From assembly GCF_015354245.1 (NCBI RefSeq), contig NZ_JADKYZ010000009.1, forward strand, positions 186,001 to 250,000: DNA of 64,000 nucleotides. The letters are read 5' to 3'. The DNA is from Diaphorobacter caeni (GTDB taxonomy: Bacteria > Pseudomonadota > Gammaproteobacteria > Burkholderiales > Burkholderiaceae_C). The notes under the pieces were generated by a model. It saw only the letters and a list, made by a program, of their open reading frames with translations, had not been told where the DNA came from and did not search any database. This document shows, in pieces, positions 34,169 through 43,068 of the stretch; the first letter of the stretch is position 1, and each line of letters opens with the position of its first letter. The translations under genes and the position numbers were made by a program.

Positions 34169-34531
34169 TCACGCGCGCTGCTGAGCCGCCCAGCGGAACA
34201 GCTCGTCGACCTGCTCGGAAGTCAAGCCAAGCACTGAGCCGACGGTCGTCACAGTCTCGCTGTCACGCAGCCAGTCTTTTGCGTCGTCGAGCGCCGCGTC
34301 GACACGGTCGGCAAGTTCGCCCTGCGGCAGCGCCGCGCGCCAAGCGAGCGTCAGTGCCAGCAGGTTGTCGTCGGGTTGCGCCTCATCCGTTTCGAGCAGC
34401 CGCAGCAAGCCAGACTCGAGCACATGGCGCTTGAGCGCGAGACGCCCCGCCCAGCGTGGCACCTCAGCTGGCACTGGATCGGCTTCGGCCGCGCGTTGTT
34501 CGGCGGTCTTCATTTGGGACCAATCTATCAC
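34169..34531 (-). CDS. Phage tail-associated hypothetical protein (120 aa)
   Basis: Starts at GTG 34531, overlapping the previous stop as GTGA, with GAGG upstream. The opening (IDWSQMKTAEQRAAEA) resembles small proteins that follow tail-fibre genes and are sometimes called tail-fibre assembly proteins; the body is helical and charged. Last gene of the tail unit that begins with the motif at 37073. Confidence 0.7.
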   Translation of the reverse strand: MIDWSQMKTAEQRAAEADPVPAEVPRWAGRLALKRHVLESGLLRLLETDEAQPDDNLLALTLAWRAALPQGELADRVDAALDDAKDWLRDSETVTTVGSVLGLTSEQVDELFRWAAQQRA

Positions 34532-34833
34532 TGCGGCACCTCGTCTGTTGGAAGGGCCACGCGGCCGTCTGGTGGGTCGATGATGGGCTGCGGGAACGCG
34601 GCGGCGTGCGGTGCGTCCCATGCTATTGGGAGCAGCAGAGTCAGCTCGATCTGGCCGTCGCGGCGCACGACATCGCCCACGATGAACTCGCAGCCGGCAG
34701 CTGAACCTGGCAGCACAGCGCCCTCGGGGAGTGGCGTGAAATCGAGCGTCGCTCCGTTGATGATGAGCGCGTCACCGGCTCGCGAAACTTCGAGCGTGTC
34801 GTCACGGACTTGGGGGGATAGATTTATCTTCAT
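34528..34833 (-). CDS. Phage tail-associated hypothetical protein (101 aa)
   Basis: ATG 34833 overlaps the upstream fibre-gene stop (TGATG), with AGGTGG as ribosome-binding site. The start MKINLSPQ, GDALIINGATLDFTPLPEGA and ELTLLLPIAWDAPHAAAFP are typical of a widespread small phage protein of unknown function found next to tail-fibre genes. Confidence 0.75.
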   Translation of the reverse strand: MKINLSPQVRDDTLEVSRAGDALIINGATLDFTPLPEGAVLPGSAAGCEFIVGDVVRRDGQIELTLLLPIAWDAPHAAAFPQPIIDPPDGRVALPTDEVPQ

Positions 34834-35357
34834 CAGAACCACCTAGATAGGACCAACGCCCCAAACTCATACGTACCACTGATGGCGGCACCTGAAAGAT
34901 TGCGAATTTTTGGCGTGAGCGGCAGCGCGGATTGAATGACCAGACTTCCCTTCAAGACGTCCGCGTTTGTGTTCAGCGGCGTCATGGTCCCAAAATAAGT
35001 CGATGGGGATGAGGCCGGAAGCACCCAGTCCGCAAGTGATACTGTCGAGCTCGCGGGCACGCTGATCGCTTCCGTCCAGTAGCGAAACAAAATCTGCGTG
35101 CCGTCCGCGAAGCGCACAAACTCGCCATTGGCGTTTGATCCACGCTGCACGATTGCCCCGGTCGGAACGCCGCCCGACTGCGACACGGTGCCGAGGATCG
35201 CCGCCACCGCCGCAGAACCGAGTCCGAGGTTTGTGCGCGCCGCCGCGGCATCGACCGCCCCCGTACCGCCAAGGCTCACAGGCAGCGTATCCCCGACGGA
35301 CCATTCGCGGATCTCGCCCGCGCCGCCGCCAACGTCCGTGACTTTCAGCGGAATCAT
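34833..35357 (-). CDS. Phage tail-fibre-like protein (174 aa)
   Basis: Contains SLGGTGAVDAAAARTNLGLGSA, the short motif common to many tail fibres, and GAIVQRGSNANGEFVRFADGTQ (shown in parts here) near the start of a C-terminal receptor-binding-like domain. Short for a fibre, so it may be a distal tip or trimerising piece. Start and stop overlap the neighbours, indicating coupled translation. Confidence 0.75.
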   Translation of the reverse strand: MIPLKVTDVGGGAGEIREWSVGDTLPVSLGGTGAVDAAAARTNLGLGSAAVAAILGTVSQSGGVPTGAIVQRGSNANGEFVRFADGTQILFRYWTEAISVPASSTVSLADWVLPASSPSTYFGTMTPLNTNADVLKGSLVIQSALPLTPKIRNLSGAAISGTYEFGALVLSRWF

Positions 35358-35557
35358 GATGTGGTCACCGCAGCAGTCAGAGTCGCGCCGCCCTGCAGCT
35401 TCACGGGTAGGTTGTAACTGGCATCAAACACCGCGCGCAGAACAGTCCCGGCTTGATTGCGAACCGGAAGGCTCACTGGAAGGCCTGCCAACACATCGCC
35501 ACTCACCAACTGGCGCGGCCTTCCTGCATCGATGACGAGCGGTTTTCGCACTGCCAT
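35354..35557 (-). CDS. Small phage tail-region protein (67 aa)
   Basis: 67 residues, beta-rich (VIDAGRPRQLVSGDVL, AVFDASYNLPVKLQGGATL), found between fibre-type genes. Overlaps the next gene by ATGA and begins directly behind its upstream neighbour. Function unknown. Confidence 0.65.
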   Translation of the reverse strand: MAVRKPLVIDAGRPRQLVSGDVLAGLPVSLPVRNQAGTVLRAVFDASYNLPVKLQGGATLTAAVTTS

Positions 35558-36076
35558 TTACAGCACCTGATATCCGTAGTCGTCAGTGACAAGCTCCGTC
35601 GCTGATTTGGCTTTGCCCAAGATCTGGTTGACCTTGTTCACGTTGCCAGTGTCCGTAGCATCGAGAGGAGTCGCTGTCGCCGCGCCAGCATTGCCAAGCC
35701 AGTATGTCGCGCCCGGGGTCAATCCCGTGAGCGAGTTGTTCACGCTGTCCAGTGGGTACACCGTCGCCGCAGCGGCGCTGGCCACCGCCGCGAGCACGAA
35801 GCCGTTCGCCTCACGTCCGTTCGACGCATCCGCAAGGCGCACACCGGCCGCGCCAGCGTTCGTATAAATCTGTACGAACGAGCCTGCGGTCAAGGCTTCG
35901 GAGGCTGTGATGACCTGTGTATTCGCGCCGATGCCAACGGGCATCACGGACATATCGAGTTTGCCCGCACTGTCGAGCGCCACCACGTTGTCGGCATTGG
36001 CCGCACCTGCCGACGTTACCGTGGCGAAAATCTGTTTGACCTTGCCGCCCACGAGAGCCAAAAAGCCTTGTGCCAT
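35558..36076 (-). CDS. Phage virion protein (172 aa), fibre/decoration-like
   Basis: Ala/Val/Thr-rich, with repeated small beta motifs (GKVKQIFATVTSAGAANADN, ANTQVITASEALTAGSFVQI, LTPGATYWLGNAG). Similar proteins are annotated as capsid or tail decoration in short-tailed phages. Exact role not determinable; it lies in the tail-fibre unit. Confidence 0.65.
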   Translation of the reverse strand: MAQGFLALVGGKVKQIFATVTSAGAANADNVVALDSAGKLDMSVMPVGIGANTQVITASEALTAGSFVQIYTNAGAAGVRLADASNGREANGFVLAAVASAAAATVYPLDSVNNSLTGLTPGATYWLGNAGAATATPLDATDTGNVNKVNQILGKAKSATELVTDDYGYQVL

Positions 36077-36078
36077 GA

Positions 36079-36687
36079 CTACACCTCAATCGGGTCTTGA
36101 ATGGAAAGATTGATGCTGTCGGGCGACGCCGCGAACCCGATCAGCACCTGATAACCGTCATGGGGAGGCACTTGCGTGAGCGCACCGCCCTGCCCCAAAT
36201 ACACACGCCCAAAGACCCAAGACCATGCGCTGTCGGTCACGCTAGCGCCGCGCTGCACGGATATCTCAGCGCCTGGAAGACCTGCTGAAACCGCAAGTCC
36301 GAGGATTGCGAACACGTTGTTCGAATCGTTGTAGCTGAGCGGGAAGATCAAATCGTCGCGCTCATAGACCACGGTGTTTGCGCTGATGACAGCGCCAGCG
36401 GTGCGGGTGACGAACGCTGCGCCAGCGATGCCGGGCAGCCCACGCGGCCCCGGCGGACCCTGCAATCCCTCGGTGAGGATGTCGATTGAGCGCTCAGGCT
36501 GCTCAAGCAAAACACCGTCAGCCTCCTCGCGCAGCACCAAGATTTCGCGCTGCGGCTGCTCCAGCAACACGCCCGTGCCCGGTATCTCAATGACGATTTC
36601 GACCTCGCGCTCATGCGCCACGAGCACGCCGCCATCGGCGGATTCGACAAGGACCTGCGTCTCGCGCTCGACAAGGATGTCGGTCAC
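36079..36687 (-). CDS. Phage fibre protein with short acidic repeats and a collagen-like hinge
   Basis: 202 residues from GTG 36687, which overlaps the upstream stop (GTGA). Residues 1-72 hold about four degenerate repeats built on EREILVL/VLLEQP units. A collagen-like stretch (GPPGPRGLPG, about 77-86) follows, then a beta-rich C-terminal domain. Collagen-like segments act as trimerising rods in phage fibres. The frame is open upstream to 36978 but that part is the shadow of the next gene. Confidence 0.75.
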   Translation of the reverse strand: MTDILVERETQVLVESADGGVLVAHEREVEIVIEIPGTGVLLEQPQREILVLREEADGVLLEQPERSIDILTEGLQGPPGPRGLPGIAGAAFVTRTAGAVISANTVVYERDDLIFPLSYNDSNNVFAILGLAVSAGLPGAEISVQRGASVTDSAWSWVFGRVYLGQGGALTQVPPHDGYQVLIGFAASPDSINLSIQDPIEV

Positions 36688-37037
36688 TCGGTCACCTCGT
36701 TGGATACGGTAATCTGCCCCTGCAGCAGTCGGTCGACATGGTCGGGCCCTGCCGCATACTCGATCTCGAGGTCGTAGACGCCGCTCTCCCATGCAATCTG
36801 TGCGGTCTGCGTGGCACCTACCCAGAGCTGGATCCGACCGTCTGGACCGAGCGTGATGCCGCCGTTCTCGGTGGTCAGGTCCAGCAAGATCGTGGGGGAG
36901 TCGTATTCGGGCCGGACCTGCATTCGCGCCTTGCAACCCGTGAAGTCCATGGGCACGCCGCCGGGAGACCACGTCCAACTTTTGTCGAACATGGCCCCCT
37001 TGTAGATTTCGAGTTTGCGCTTTGCGGGTTGAAGCAT
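36684..37037 (-). CDS. Phage virion protein (117 aa), first gene of a late tail unit
   Basis: A beta-rich protein with KLEIYKGAMFDKSWTW, DFTGCKARMQVRPEYDSPTI then LLDLTTENGGITLGPDGRI, a form common among small phage baseplate/tail-associated proteins. A late-motif copy begins exactly 36 nt upstream of its ATG, and an AT-rich rightward gene pair lies beyond that. Confidence 0.7.
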   Translation of the reverse strand: MLQPAKRKLEIYKGAMFDKSWTWSPGGVPMDFTGCKARMQVRPEYDSPTILLDLTTENGGITLGPDGRIQLWVGATQTAQIAWESGVYDLEIEYAAGPDHVDRLLQGQITVSNEVTE

Positions 37038-37072
37038 GGCGGCAATGCTCGCCGCTTCAGGGTTTAGGCGCC

Positions 37073-37086
37073 AACCCTAGAGGGGG
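37073..37086 (-). promoter_or_regulatory. Late-gene motif copy 2 (AACCCTAGAGGGGG)
   Basis: Same dyad as at 33885, 48653 and 54637. Begins 36 nt before the leftward ATG at 37037 and 104 nt from the rightward ATG at 37190. Confidence 0.7.
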
Positions 37087-37189
37087 ATCCTGCAGAAAGC
37101 CACCTGATGAGAGGCAAGAATCCAATCAAGTACTCGGAACTTTCAATCCAACCCTGTTACTCAAGTTCTGAATTCACCGGAGTATTCAA

Positions 37190-37684
37190 ATGACAATTGA
37201 TCTAATTTCAGCATTAAAAACATGGGCCAGTGAAATAGAAGCTGAACTTCAAACGAGTATTGGAGTTAATGACGAAGGGTACTTTTCTCTCGAAACCAAG
37301 GGCGGACGGGCCATCATAATTGAGGCCTCAACAGAAACCAACTCCATAATACTTACCGGTGACATCGGGAAATTCGATGCATCTATCAGCAAGGAAGCCC
37401 TCGCATCCATCCTTATCATAAATGGAATATTAGCAAAAACATCTGGCACTCACATTTACATTGAGACCGAATCGAACTTCATTGTCATTAGAACCGTCTG
37501 GATTCCTACAGAAGAACAGCTTATAAAACAATTTCACAAGACTGCCATCTCAACATTTGCAAAGCTTGTAGACGACGTTCAGCAATCAATTATGAACTCA
37601 TCTAAATCAGATGCATATTTGGCGGACTCAGACACATCAATAGACAATGCATCCATATCCTTTAACTTCAGCAAATTTGCATAA
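37190..37684 (+). CDS. Small acidic protein resembling a class I type III secretion chaperone (moron)
   Basis: 164 residues, acidic and AT-rich, with GGAG 7 nt before the ATG. The order helix (DLISALKTWASEIEAEL), strands (GVNDEGYFSLE, GRAIIIEASTETNSIILTGD), helix (SKEALASILIINGI), strands (GTHIYIETESNFIVIRTVWI) and helix (QLIKQFHKTAISTFAKLVDD) follows CesT/Tir-type chaperones and also YbjN-like proteins. It stands 5 nt before a second AT-rich gene on the same strand, in the order chaperone then substrate. It is inserted against the direction of the phage late genes, and its base composition (about 40% GC by eye) marks recent transfer. The chaperone role is inference from the secondary-structure pattern only. 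Confidence 0.6.
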   Translation: MTIDLISALKTWASEIEAELQTSIGVNDEGYFSLETKGGRAIIIEASTETNSIILTGDIGKFDASISKEALASILIINGILAKTSGTHIYIETESNFIVIRTVWIPTEEQLIKQFHKTAISTFAKLVDDVQQSIMNSSKSDAYLADSDTSIDNASISFNFSKFA

Positions 37685-37689
37685 ATACA

Positions 37690-38412
37690 ATGTCCACTCC
37701 GCCATCAGCCCCCCAGAGAGATAATCTCAACGCATTCAAACGTTATCATTCCATCTCAACCAATAGTCAGGAAAACAACAAATCAGCAAATACACAAACC
37801 ACGAATTCAAACATAAAATTATCAGAAGACCTATCCACAGGCATCTCAAAAACAGATGCAGAGATAAATAAGGCAAATATCTCCCCCTCGACCGGGCCAC
37901 TCTACAAGGAAAAAATTCTTCATCATCTGCCTGACTTGCTTCGGGAAGGCTGCATTGCCTTTCCCGAAAACTTAACCAAAGCAAATACAGGGAATCTTTT
38001 TCTAGACATGGCAAGTGCTTTTGGCCAAACTTTTATTGAGACATTGGCAACGCCCGAGGCGGCACAGGCCGGACTTGACTTGGCCGAAATAAAAATTAAG
38101 GACAAGTTAGAAAAAAAAGAAAATCAAGCAAAGACAAGCGATCGCAGCCATTCGAAAAACATAGAAGAACGTACAAAAATTGAAAATCGAAATTCCTCGA
38201 TGCAACTCAAAAGTGAAAATCCGATTTCACCACCCAACCGCCAATTCTCTACCTTTATCGACAAAAGAGCTGCTCATTTTAATATCGCAAACCTAAACCC
38301 TCGTCAAAAAATGATTTTCACGGCCAGCTTGGCATTGGGGACTTGCATTGCCTTTCCTTACATTAAGAACACTGTAGAACACCCAAACCCTTCAGACAAT
38401 AAAAGTATTTGA
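37690..38412 (+). CDS. AT-rich accessory protein, candidate secreted effector or membrane protein (moron)
   Basis: 240 residues, starting 5 nt after the chaperone-like gene. The first about 65 residues are Ser/Asn/Thr/Lys-rich and disordered-looking, as in N-terminal type III secretion signals. A helical middle (LPDLLREGCIAFPENL, FLDMASAFGQTFIETLAT) and a charged coil (IKIKDKLEKKENQ) follow, then a hydrophobic segment near the C-terminus (MIFTASLALGTCIAFPYI). I recognise no catalytic motif or family. Base composition matches its partner and differs from the flanking phage genes. Confidence 0.6.
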   Translation: MSTPPSAPQRDNLNAFKRYHSISTNSQENNKSANTQTTNSNIKLSEDLSTGISKTDAEINKANISPSTGPLYKEKILHHLPDLLREGCIAFPENLTKANTGNLFLDMASAFGQTFIETLATPEAAQAGLDLAEIKIKDKLEKKENQAKTSDRSHSKNIEERTKIENRNSSMQLKSENPISPPNRQFSTFIDKRAAHFNIANLNPRQKMIFTASLALGTCIAFPYIKNTVEHPNPSDNKSI

Positions 38413-38443
38413 AACAATCGCTTCTCTCTATTTAATTTGCAAA

Positions 38444-40336
38444 CTATTCATCTTTAATTGCAATCGAGTTAATGCCGCCCATGGCCATACCCGCCATCTT
38501 TCCGTGGATGTCGGCATTGGTGTTCGCGAGCTGCGCGATCACGGTCTGGTAACCGCGCATGCTGTCGATCATCCCCAACTGGCTGCGCAGCGTGACCTCG
38601 GCGTAGCCGATTTGAACGTCGGCCCGGGCCTTGTAGATCGTGGCCGCGCTCTGCGCCCTGCCCAGCTTCGCGTTCTCAACCGTCTGGAAAGCAATCAGCT
38701 CCTGACGCTCGTTCTCCAACTTTGTCCGGGCCACGTCGCCCCGCGCGCCGACCACTGAACGGTAGGCATTCCACGCGGCCTCGTATTGGCGAGCGCGCGA
38801 ATCGTTCGTGCGCGCTGCTGCGTCGGCCGCCTGCGCCTGTGCATCCACCTTCGCCTTCCAGATCGTGACGGCTTGCCCGTCCGCCTGCACCTGAGCGCTG
38901 AACAGGCGCACCTTCGAATCCTCGCCGTCGATGGCCGCCTTGAATCCGTTCCACTCGTTGGCCTTGGCAGATGTCTGGGCGGTGAACGCCTGCACCTGAG
39001 CACCGAACAGATCGATCTTGAGTTTCTCAAGCTGCGCCTTCGACACGATGGCATCGACACGGGTACGGTACACATTCGCCAGCGCCTGCAGGCCGTCGAC
39101 ACGGGCGCGGTAGACGTTGACCCGCGCCACGTCCACTTGTGTCAGGGCCTGCAGCGCGTCGATCTCGGCTTTGTAGAGATCGATCAGCGCGAGCGCGCCC
39201 TTCAGACGGGTCTCGTAGACAGCCGCCTCGGCACGCCACGCTTCGACGCGTGTCTGGAATTCCTTGACTTGCACGTTGAAGGTCTCGACCATCAGCGTCG
39301 CCACGGTCTTCGCGAAATCGAGGGCCTGCCCGTTGATCTGCACGAGGTTGCCGTGATAGCTGATCATCGCGGAGAGCATCGTCTGGCGCAGCGTCTGCGA
39401 CTGCGTCATCGCGAACTGCATGTTCTGCTGCTCGAGCTCTGCTTGCTTGACGACGATATCGACGTTGGCACGCGAGAAGTTGTCTCCGGCGCTCTGTCGC
39501 GCCTTGCCGACGGCGGACATGAGCGCGCCGCTGGGTAGCGTGAATCCGCGTTTGGCCGCCTCTTCCCACGCGGCATCACGAACACGTCGGTACTCGCCTT
39601 GGTCGCGGTCACGGCCACGCTCAATCAGCGCGCGCTCCACGTCGGGCGCGAGGGCCGTGCCGCCGTCGATGAACTTGGAGAGCTTCAGCTCAAGCGTCTC
39701 GAGCGACGAGTGGTAGCGCGGGCAGTACTTCACGAGCAATGCGTCCACCTGTCCATCGAGAGCAGCAACCATGGTCGGCCCCATGGATCGGTACGCACGC
39801 TCCATCTCGCCCGCAAGGTCCGCGGGTGCCTGGCCATCCCAGACCGGTGCGGCCTTGTCGAACACAGGCAGCACCACGTCGGGCTTCACGGGTACGGCGC
39901 GGTCGGCGATGACCGGCTCTGGGAACAGCGGGTTCTCGAGCTGATCAGGCGGCTCAGGAAACTGCACATCCGTGTGGATCGTAGGCAGTTGCCCAGTGAA
40001 AGCCGCCATCTCTGTCGGCCGTGCCGGTAGCTGGATGACTGGCGCCTGCGCTGTCTGCGTCGGCGCGCCGCTCACGTCGAGCGTGCCCACATCTTGATAC
40101 TCGGGCGCATCGCCGGGCGCTGTCGGCAGCGTGAACTCTGCCCCCTGCAACGTCGGAGGGGTGCCAGCCTCAGGCACGTCAGGCGGCGACTCGAGCGGCT
40201 CCAGAGTGATGACTGGCTGGACATAACCCACACCGGTAATCGCGTTGCTGGCCGCCTGCAATGCAGACTCGGCGCTGCCCAATACGGTTTCCGCGTAACC
40301 CTGATTCGCGTCGATGATTTGTTCTGCTGATGCCAT
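38444..40336 (-). CDS. Large coiled-coil phage virion protein (630 aa)
   Basis: Residues 1-165 are Pro/Ala-rich and extended; the rest is almost wholly helical with heptad-like repeats (KEFQTRVEAWRAEAAVYETR, ALIDLYKAEIDALQALTQVD, and others). Repeated VYRxRVDxLQALxxVYRTRV units suggest a long trimeric rod. It lies directly behind the repeat-rich fibre gene with a TGATG overlap. Probably a tail/fibre rod or internal protein; no family recognised. Confidence 0.65.
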   Translation of the reverse strand: MASAEQIIDANQGYAETVLGSAESALQAASNAITGVGYVQPVITLEPLESPPDVPEAGTPPTLQGAEFTLPTAPGDAPEYQDVGTLDVSGAPTQTAQAPVIQLPARPTEMAAFTGQLPTIHTDVQFPEPPDQLENPLFPEPVIADRAVPVKPDVVLPVFDKAAPVWDGQAPADLAGEMERAYRSMGPTMVAALDGQVDALLVKYCPRYHSSLETLELKLSKFIDGGTALAPDVERALIERGRDRDQGEYRRVRDAAWEEAAKRGFTLPSGALMSAVGKARQSAGDNFSRANVDIVVKQAELEQQNMQFAMTQSQTLRQTMLSAMISYHGNLVQINGQALDFAKTVATLMVETFNVQVKEFQTRVEAWRAEAAVYETRLKGALALIDLYKAEIDALQALTQVDVARVNVYRARVDGLQALANVYRTRVDAIVSKAQLEKLKIDLFGAQVQAFTAQTSAKANEWNGFKAAIDGEDSKVRLFSAQVQADGQAVTIWKAKVDAQAQAADAAARTNDSRARQYEAAWNAYRSVVGARGDVARTKLENERQELIAFQTVENAKLGRAQSAATIYKARADVQIGYAEVTLRSQLGMIDSMRGYQTVIAQLANTNADIHGKMAGMAMGGINSIAIKDE

Positions 40337-43068
40337 CAGATCCTCCGTGTTCGTTTCGCGACCACCTCGATGTCAAGGTCGTCCATCTGGAATTCCCCGT
40401 CGCCCGCGATCTCGAGTGCGTAGTACCGGGCATCGAGGCCTCGGCCAAACTTCTGGCGGTAGTTCTGCGCCGTCGCGCCGCGCGGTGTGGTGTACAGGTA
40501 GCTGTTGTCGAGCTTCTCGCCCGTGAACACGCGGAAAGTGCTGGCCGGGCCCATGCGACCGCCCACATAGGCGCTGGCCGTGTTCTTGTTTTGCGGCTTG
40601 CCGAAATCAGTGGTGCCGGTGCGCACCCGCCACGGAATCGGCGCTCCAGCATCGGTTGCACAACCGAGCAGATACAGCCCATCGGCGGCCATGGCCACGT
40701 ACTGGCCGCGCCACCGAACGATGCGATCGAATGGGAAGTGGGTGTAGCGCGAAACCTCGTTGCCACCAGTCTCCAGCGACGTGCGCAGGTTGATCGCATA
40801 GGCCTCGTGCTCGACGATTTCCTCGACCGAGAACTCAATGCGGCCACGCACCGCAGGCAACGTCAGCACCGCCTCGACCCAGCCACCAGCCACCACGGCG
40901 GGCAGCATGATTTCGGCGCGGGCGAATGCTTCGGTGGAGGCTTCGCCATGGGCGCGCACGGCCGGAAGCCCGATCACCGCCGAAGCAATACCCTCGGCGG
41001 TCGCAGCCCCGAGTGCCTGGACGGCCGGCAGCGCCGCCGCAGCCCGCGCGCCGGACTGCCCTCCGGCCACCAATGCCGGCAGCACCAGCACTGCTTCAGC
41101 CCATCCCCAAGCCGTCGCGGATCCATGCGCCACCACGGCGGGCAGCACGACCTCAGCACGCGCCAAAGTGCCGGTGGTGGCCTCGCCAGAAGCGCGCACG
41201 GCGGGCATTTTGATCGCGGCCTGCACACCGCCCTGCCCGCTGGCCAGCAGCGACGGAAGCGTGATCTCCGCGCCGACACCGCTGCGCGAAGCTTTGGCCG
41301 TGGCGCGTACAGCGGGCAGCGTCAACGCCGCCTGTGCGCCGGTCTGCGCGCGCAGCTTCAGGCCCGGCATCGGTACAGGCCTCTGCAGATAGCCTGCATC
41401 CGCGAGGGCGCCGAACATCGGCATCATCCCGGCGCGGAAATCACCATAGGACCGGTCGGCCCACAAGCTGTGCAGCGGCCGCATGGATGCAGTCGAGGTG
41501 AAGATGCCGCCGGTCTTTCCAGTGAGCACGCCACCCATCGGGTACATCTGGCTGTAGAGCAGCGCATAGGGCGGCACGCCGCGGCCATCCAATTGCCCGC
41601 CCATCGGTGCCATCTGGCCTGCGAAAGTACCATAGACCTTGTTGGTCAGCATCCCTGCCAGAGGACGAAATGCGCTGATGAAGCGCGAGCGCAGTGCACT
41701 CAACTCGCCACCGAGCGGGTGCATCTCCGTGCGAAAAATCGAATACGGACGATCCGCGAGCAGGCCCCCCATCGGGCGCATCGTGCTCGTGATGGCGCCG
41801 GAGCCGCCCTGCGTGAGCACCAGTTTGGGATCGTTGATGACGTCGGCGCTCGAATACAGCGAGGAGTCCAGAAACACCACGCCGATGCTCGGGGTCTGGC
41901 TCACATAGAACGCAACGCCATTGCGCGAATACGTGACGCGGCTGCCAAAGCGTTCGATGCGGAAAACGTCCGACTCGACGAATGACCCACCGAAGTACTT
42001 TTCTTCGCCACTATCGATCACGCGGAATGTGGAGCGACTGAAGTACAGGCCGTGCTGAATCTCGGCGTAATCCTGCGACGCATCGCTGTCGTTCAGGCCC
42101 ACGACGGCGGCCACAGCCGGAAGAATCGTGAACTCGTAGTAGCCGCTCGCCGGGAGCAGATCAACGGATCGCGCGCCAGCATTCCAGCCGAGACCGAATA
42201 GCTCAATGACCGATGCGGCCCGAAATGCCACGGCAGGTTTCGCTGGCTGCGCGGGCATCGCCGGATGGTTGATGGTGACCGTCTGGTCCTCGCAGACGCG
42301 GACATTCTTGATGACGGCGGCGCGCGCGGGGACCCACTCGTAGCGCTCGATCTCACGTTTTGAGTTGTAGACAGGCGAGTAGGTCGCCATCGAGCCTGGG
42401 TCGATGGTCTTGGCTTCGATCCAGCACACTCGCTCGGTCTTCGTCTCGGTCCATGCCTTGGTAGCAGGGCGATACGGCTGGGCGGCCTGCGCGGCGCGCG
42501 CTGGTACGGTCGTGATGGCGGGCTTGATCTTGTGCAACCCCTGATCGCTCGTCTCGAGGGTGCCTACTCGGTCGGTCCAGAATTCCTTCGGCTCGGTCGG
42601 ACCGCCGCCGGTCTCGCGCATCCACGCCAGGTACACATACGGAGTGGCGGTATTGGGGCCGCCGTACCCCACGCAGGTGTAACCATCCCTCCCCGCCTGC
42701 GCCCAGTTGATCGCTGTTGGGTTGAAGTCCAGCTCAGCGTCCGTCTCCGACGCGAAGATCGCATCATCTCCAAGGCTTGGGCTGTAGGCGTAGGTGCAGC
42801 GCAGCTCGCCCTCACCCACGAGCACCGATGGCTCATAGGCCGGGTTGCTGATGGTGTTTGCGTCGCCCTGGTAGCCGTACCGGTTCTGGTAGCCGGATTC
42901 ACCGCATGTAAATTCAGAGGTGCCCTGCAGTTCGAAATGCCCATCCGCAAACAGGTAGAACACCCGCACGGGCATGGGCGGCCACGGCAAATCGTAGCTG
43001 CGGTCATAGTTCCACGCATGCCATGGCGAGCAAGAGGTGTAGCCTACGGCGACGGGTAGATCGGCCAT
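40336..43068 (-). CDS. Repeat-rich phage tail fibre/spike protein (910 aa)
   Basis: I start it at ATG 43068 (MADLPVAVGYTS), preceded by GGAG; the frame is open to 43335 but that overlaps another gene. Residues 1-420 form an aromatic-rich beta domain. About 427-562 hold seven degenerate 20-residue repeats with the core M-x-P-M/L-G-G-x-L, and about 575-742 hold nine 15-21-residue repeats with the core LPAV-x-A. The C-terminal about 170 residues (INLRTSLETGGNEVSRYTHF then PFDRIVRWRG) look like a globular tip. Two different repeat blocks in one fibre suggest length-variable shafts. It overlaps the upstream glycosyltransferase-like gene by 25 bp. Confidence 0.75.
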   Translation of the reverse strand: MADLPVAVGYTSCSPWHAWNYDRSYDLPWPPMPVRVFYLFADGHFELQGTSEFTCGESGYQNRYGYQGDANTISNPAYEPSVLVGEGELRCTYAYSPSLGDDAIFASETDAELDFNPTAINWAQAGRDGYTCVGYGGPNTATPYVYLAWMRETGGGPTEPKEFWTDRVGTLETSDQGLHKIKPAITTVPARAAQAAQPYRPATKAWTETKTERVCWIEAKTIDPGSMATYSPVYNSKREIERYEWVPARAAVIKNVRVCEDQTVTINHPAMPAQPAKPAVAFRAASVIELFGLGWNAGARSVDLLPASGYYEFTILPAVAAVVGLNDSDASQDYAEIQHGLYFSRSTFRVIDSGEEKYFGGSFVESDVFRIERFGSRVTYSRNGVAFYVSQTPSIGVVFLDSSLYSSADVINDPKLVLTQGGSGAITSTMRPMGGLLADRPYSIFRTEMHPLGGELSALRSRFISAFRPLAGMLTNKVYGTFAGQMAPMGGQLDGRGVPPYALLYSQMYPMGGVLTGKTGGIFTSTASMRPLHSLWADRSYGDFRAGMMPMFGALADAGYLQRPVPMPGLKLRAQTGAQAALTLPAVRATAKASRSGVGAEITLPSLLASGQGGVQAAIKMPAVRASGEATTGTLARAEVVLPAVVAHGSATAWGWAEAVLVLPALVAGGQSGARAAAALPAVQALGAATAEGIASAVIGLPAVRAHGEASTEAFARAEIMLPAVVAGGWVEAVLTLPAVRGRIEFSVEEIVEHEAYAINLRTSLETGGNEVSRYTHFPFDRIVRWRGQYVAMAADGLYLLGCATDAGAPIPWRVRTGTTDFGKPQNKNTASAYVGGRMGPASTFRVFTGEKLDNSYLYTTPRGATAQNYRQKFGRGLDARYYALEIAGDGEFQMDDLDIEVVAKRTRRI

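Noticed and set aside
33592-34434. 280-codon plus-strand frame across the holin/accessory gap
   Set aside because: It runs antisense through holin and tail genes; the shorter membrane-protein frame at 33980 is more protein-like.
37087-37189. Plant-inducible-promoter (PIP) box before the chaperone-like gene, as used by HrpX/HrpB type III regulons
   Set aside because: No TTCGB-N15-TTCGB pair is present; only scattered TTC trinucleotides.
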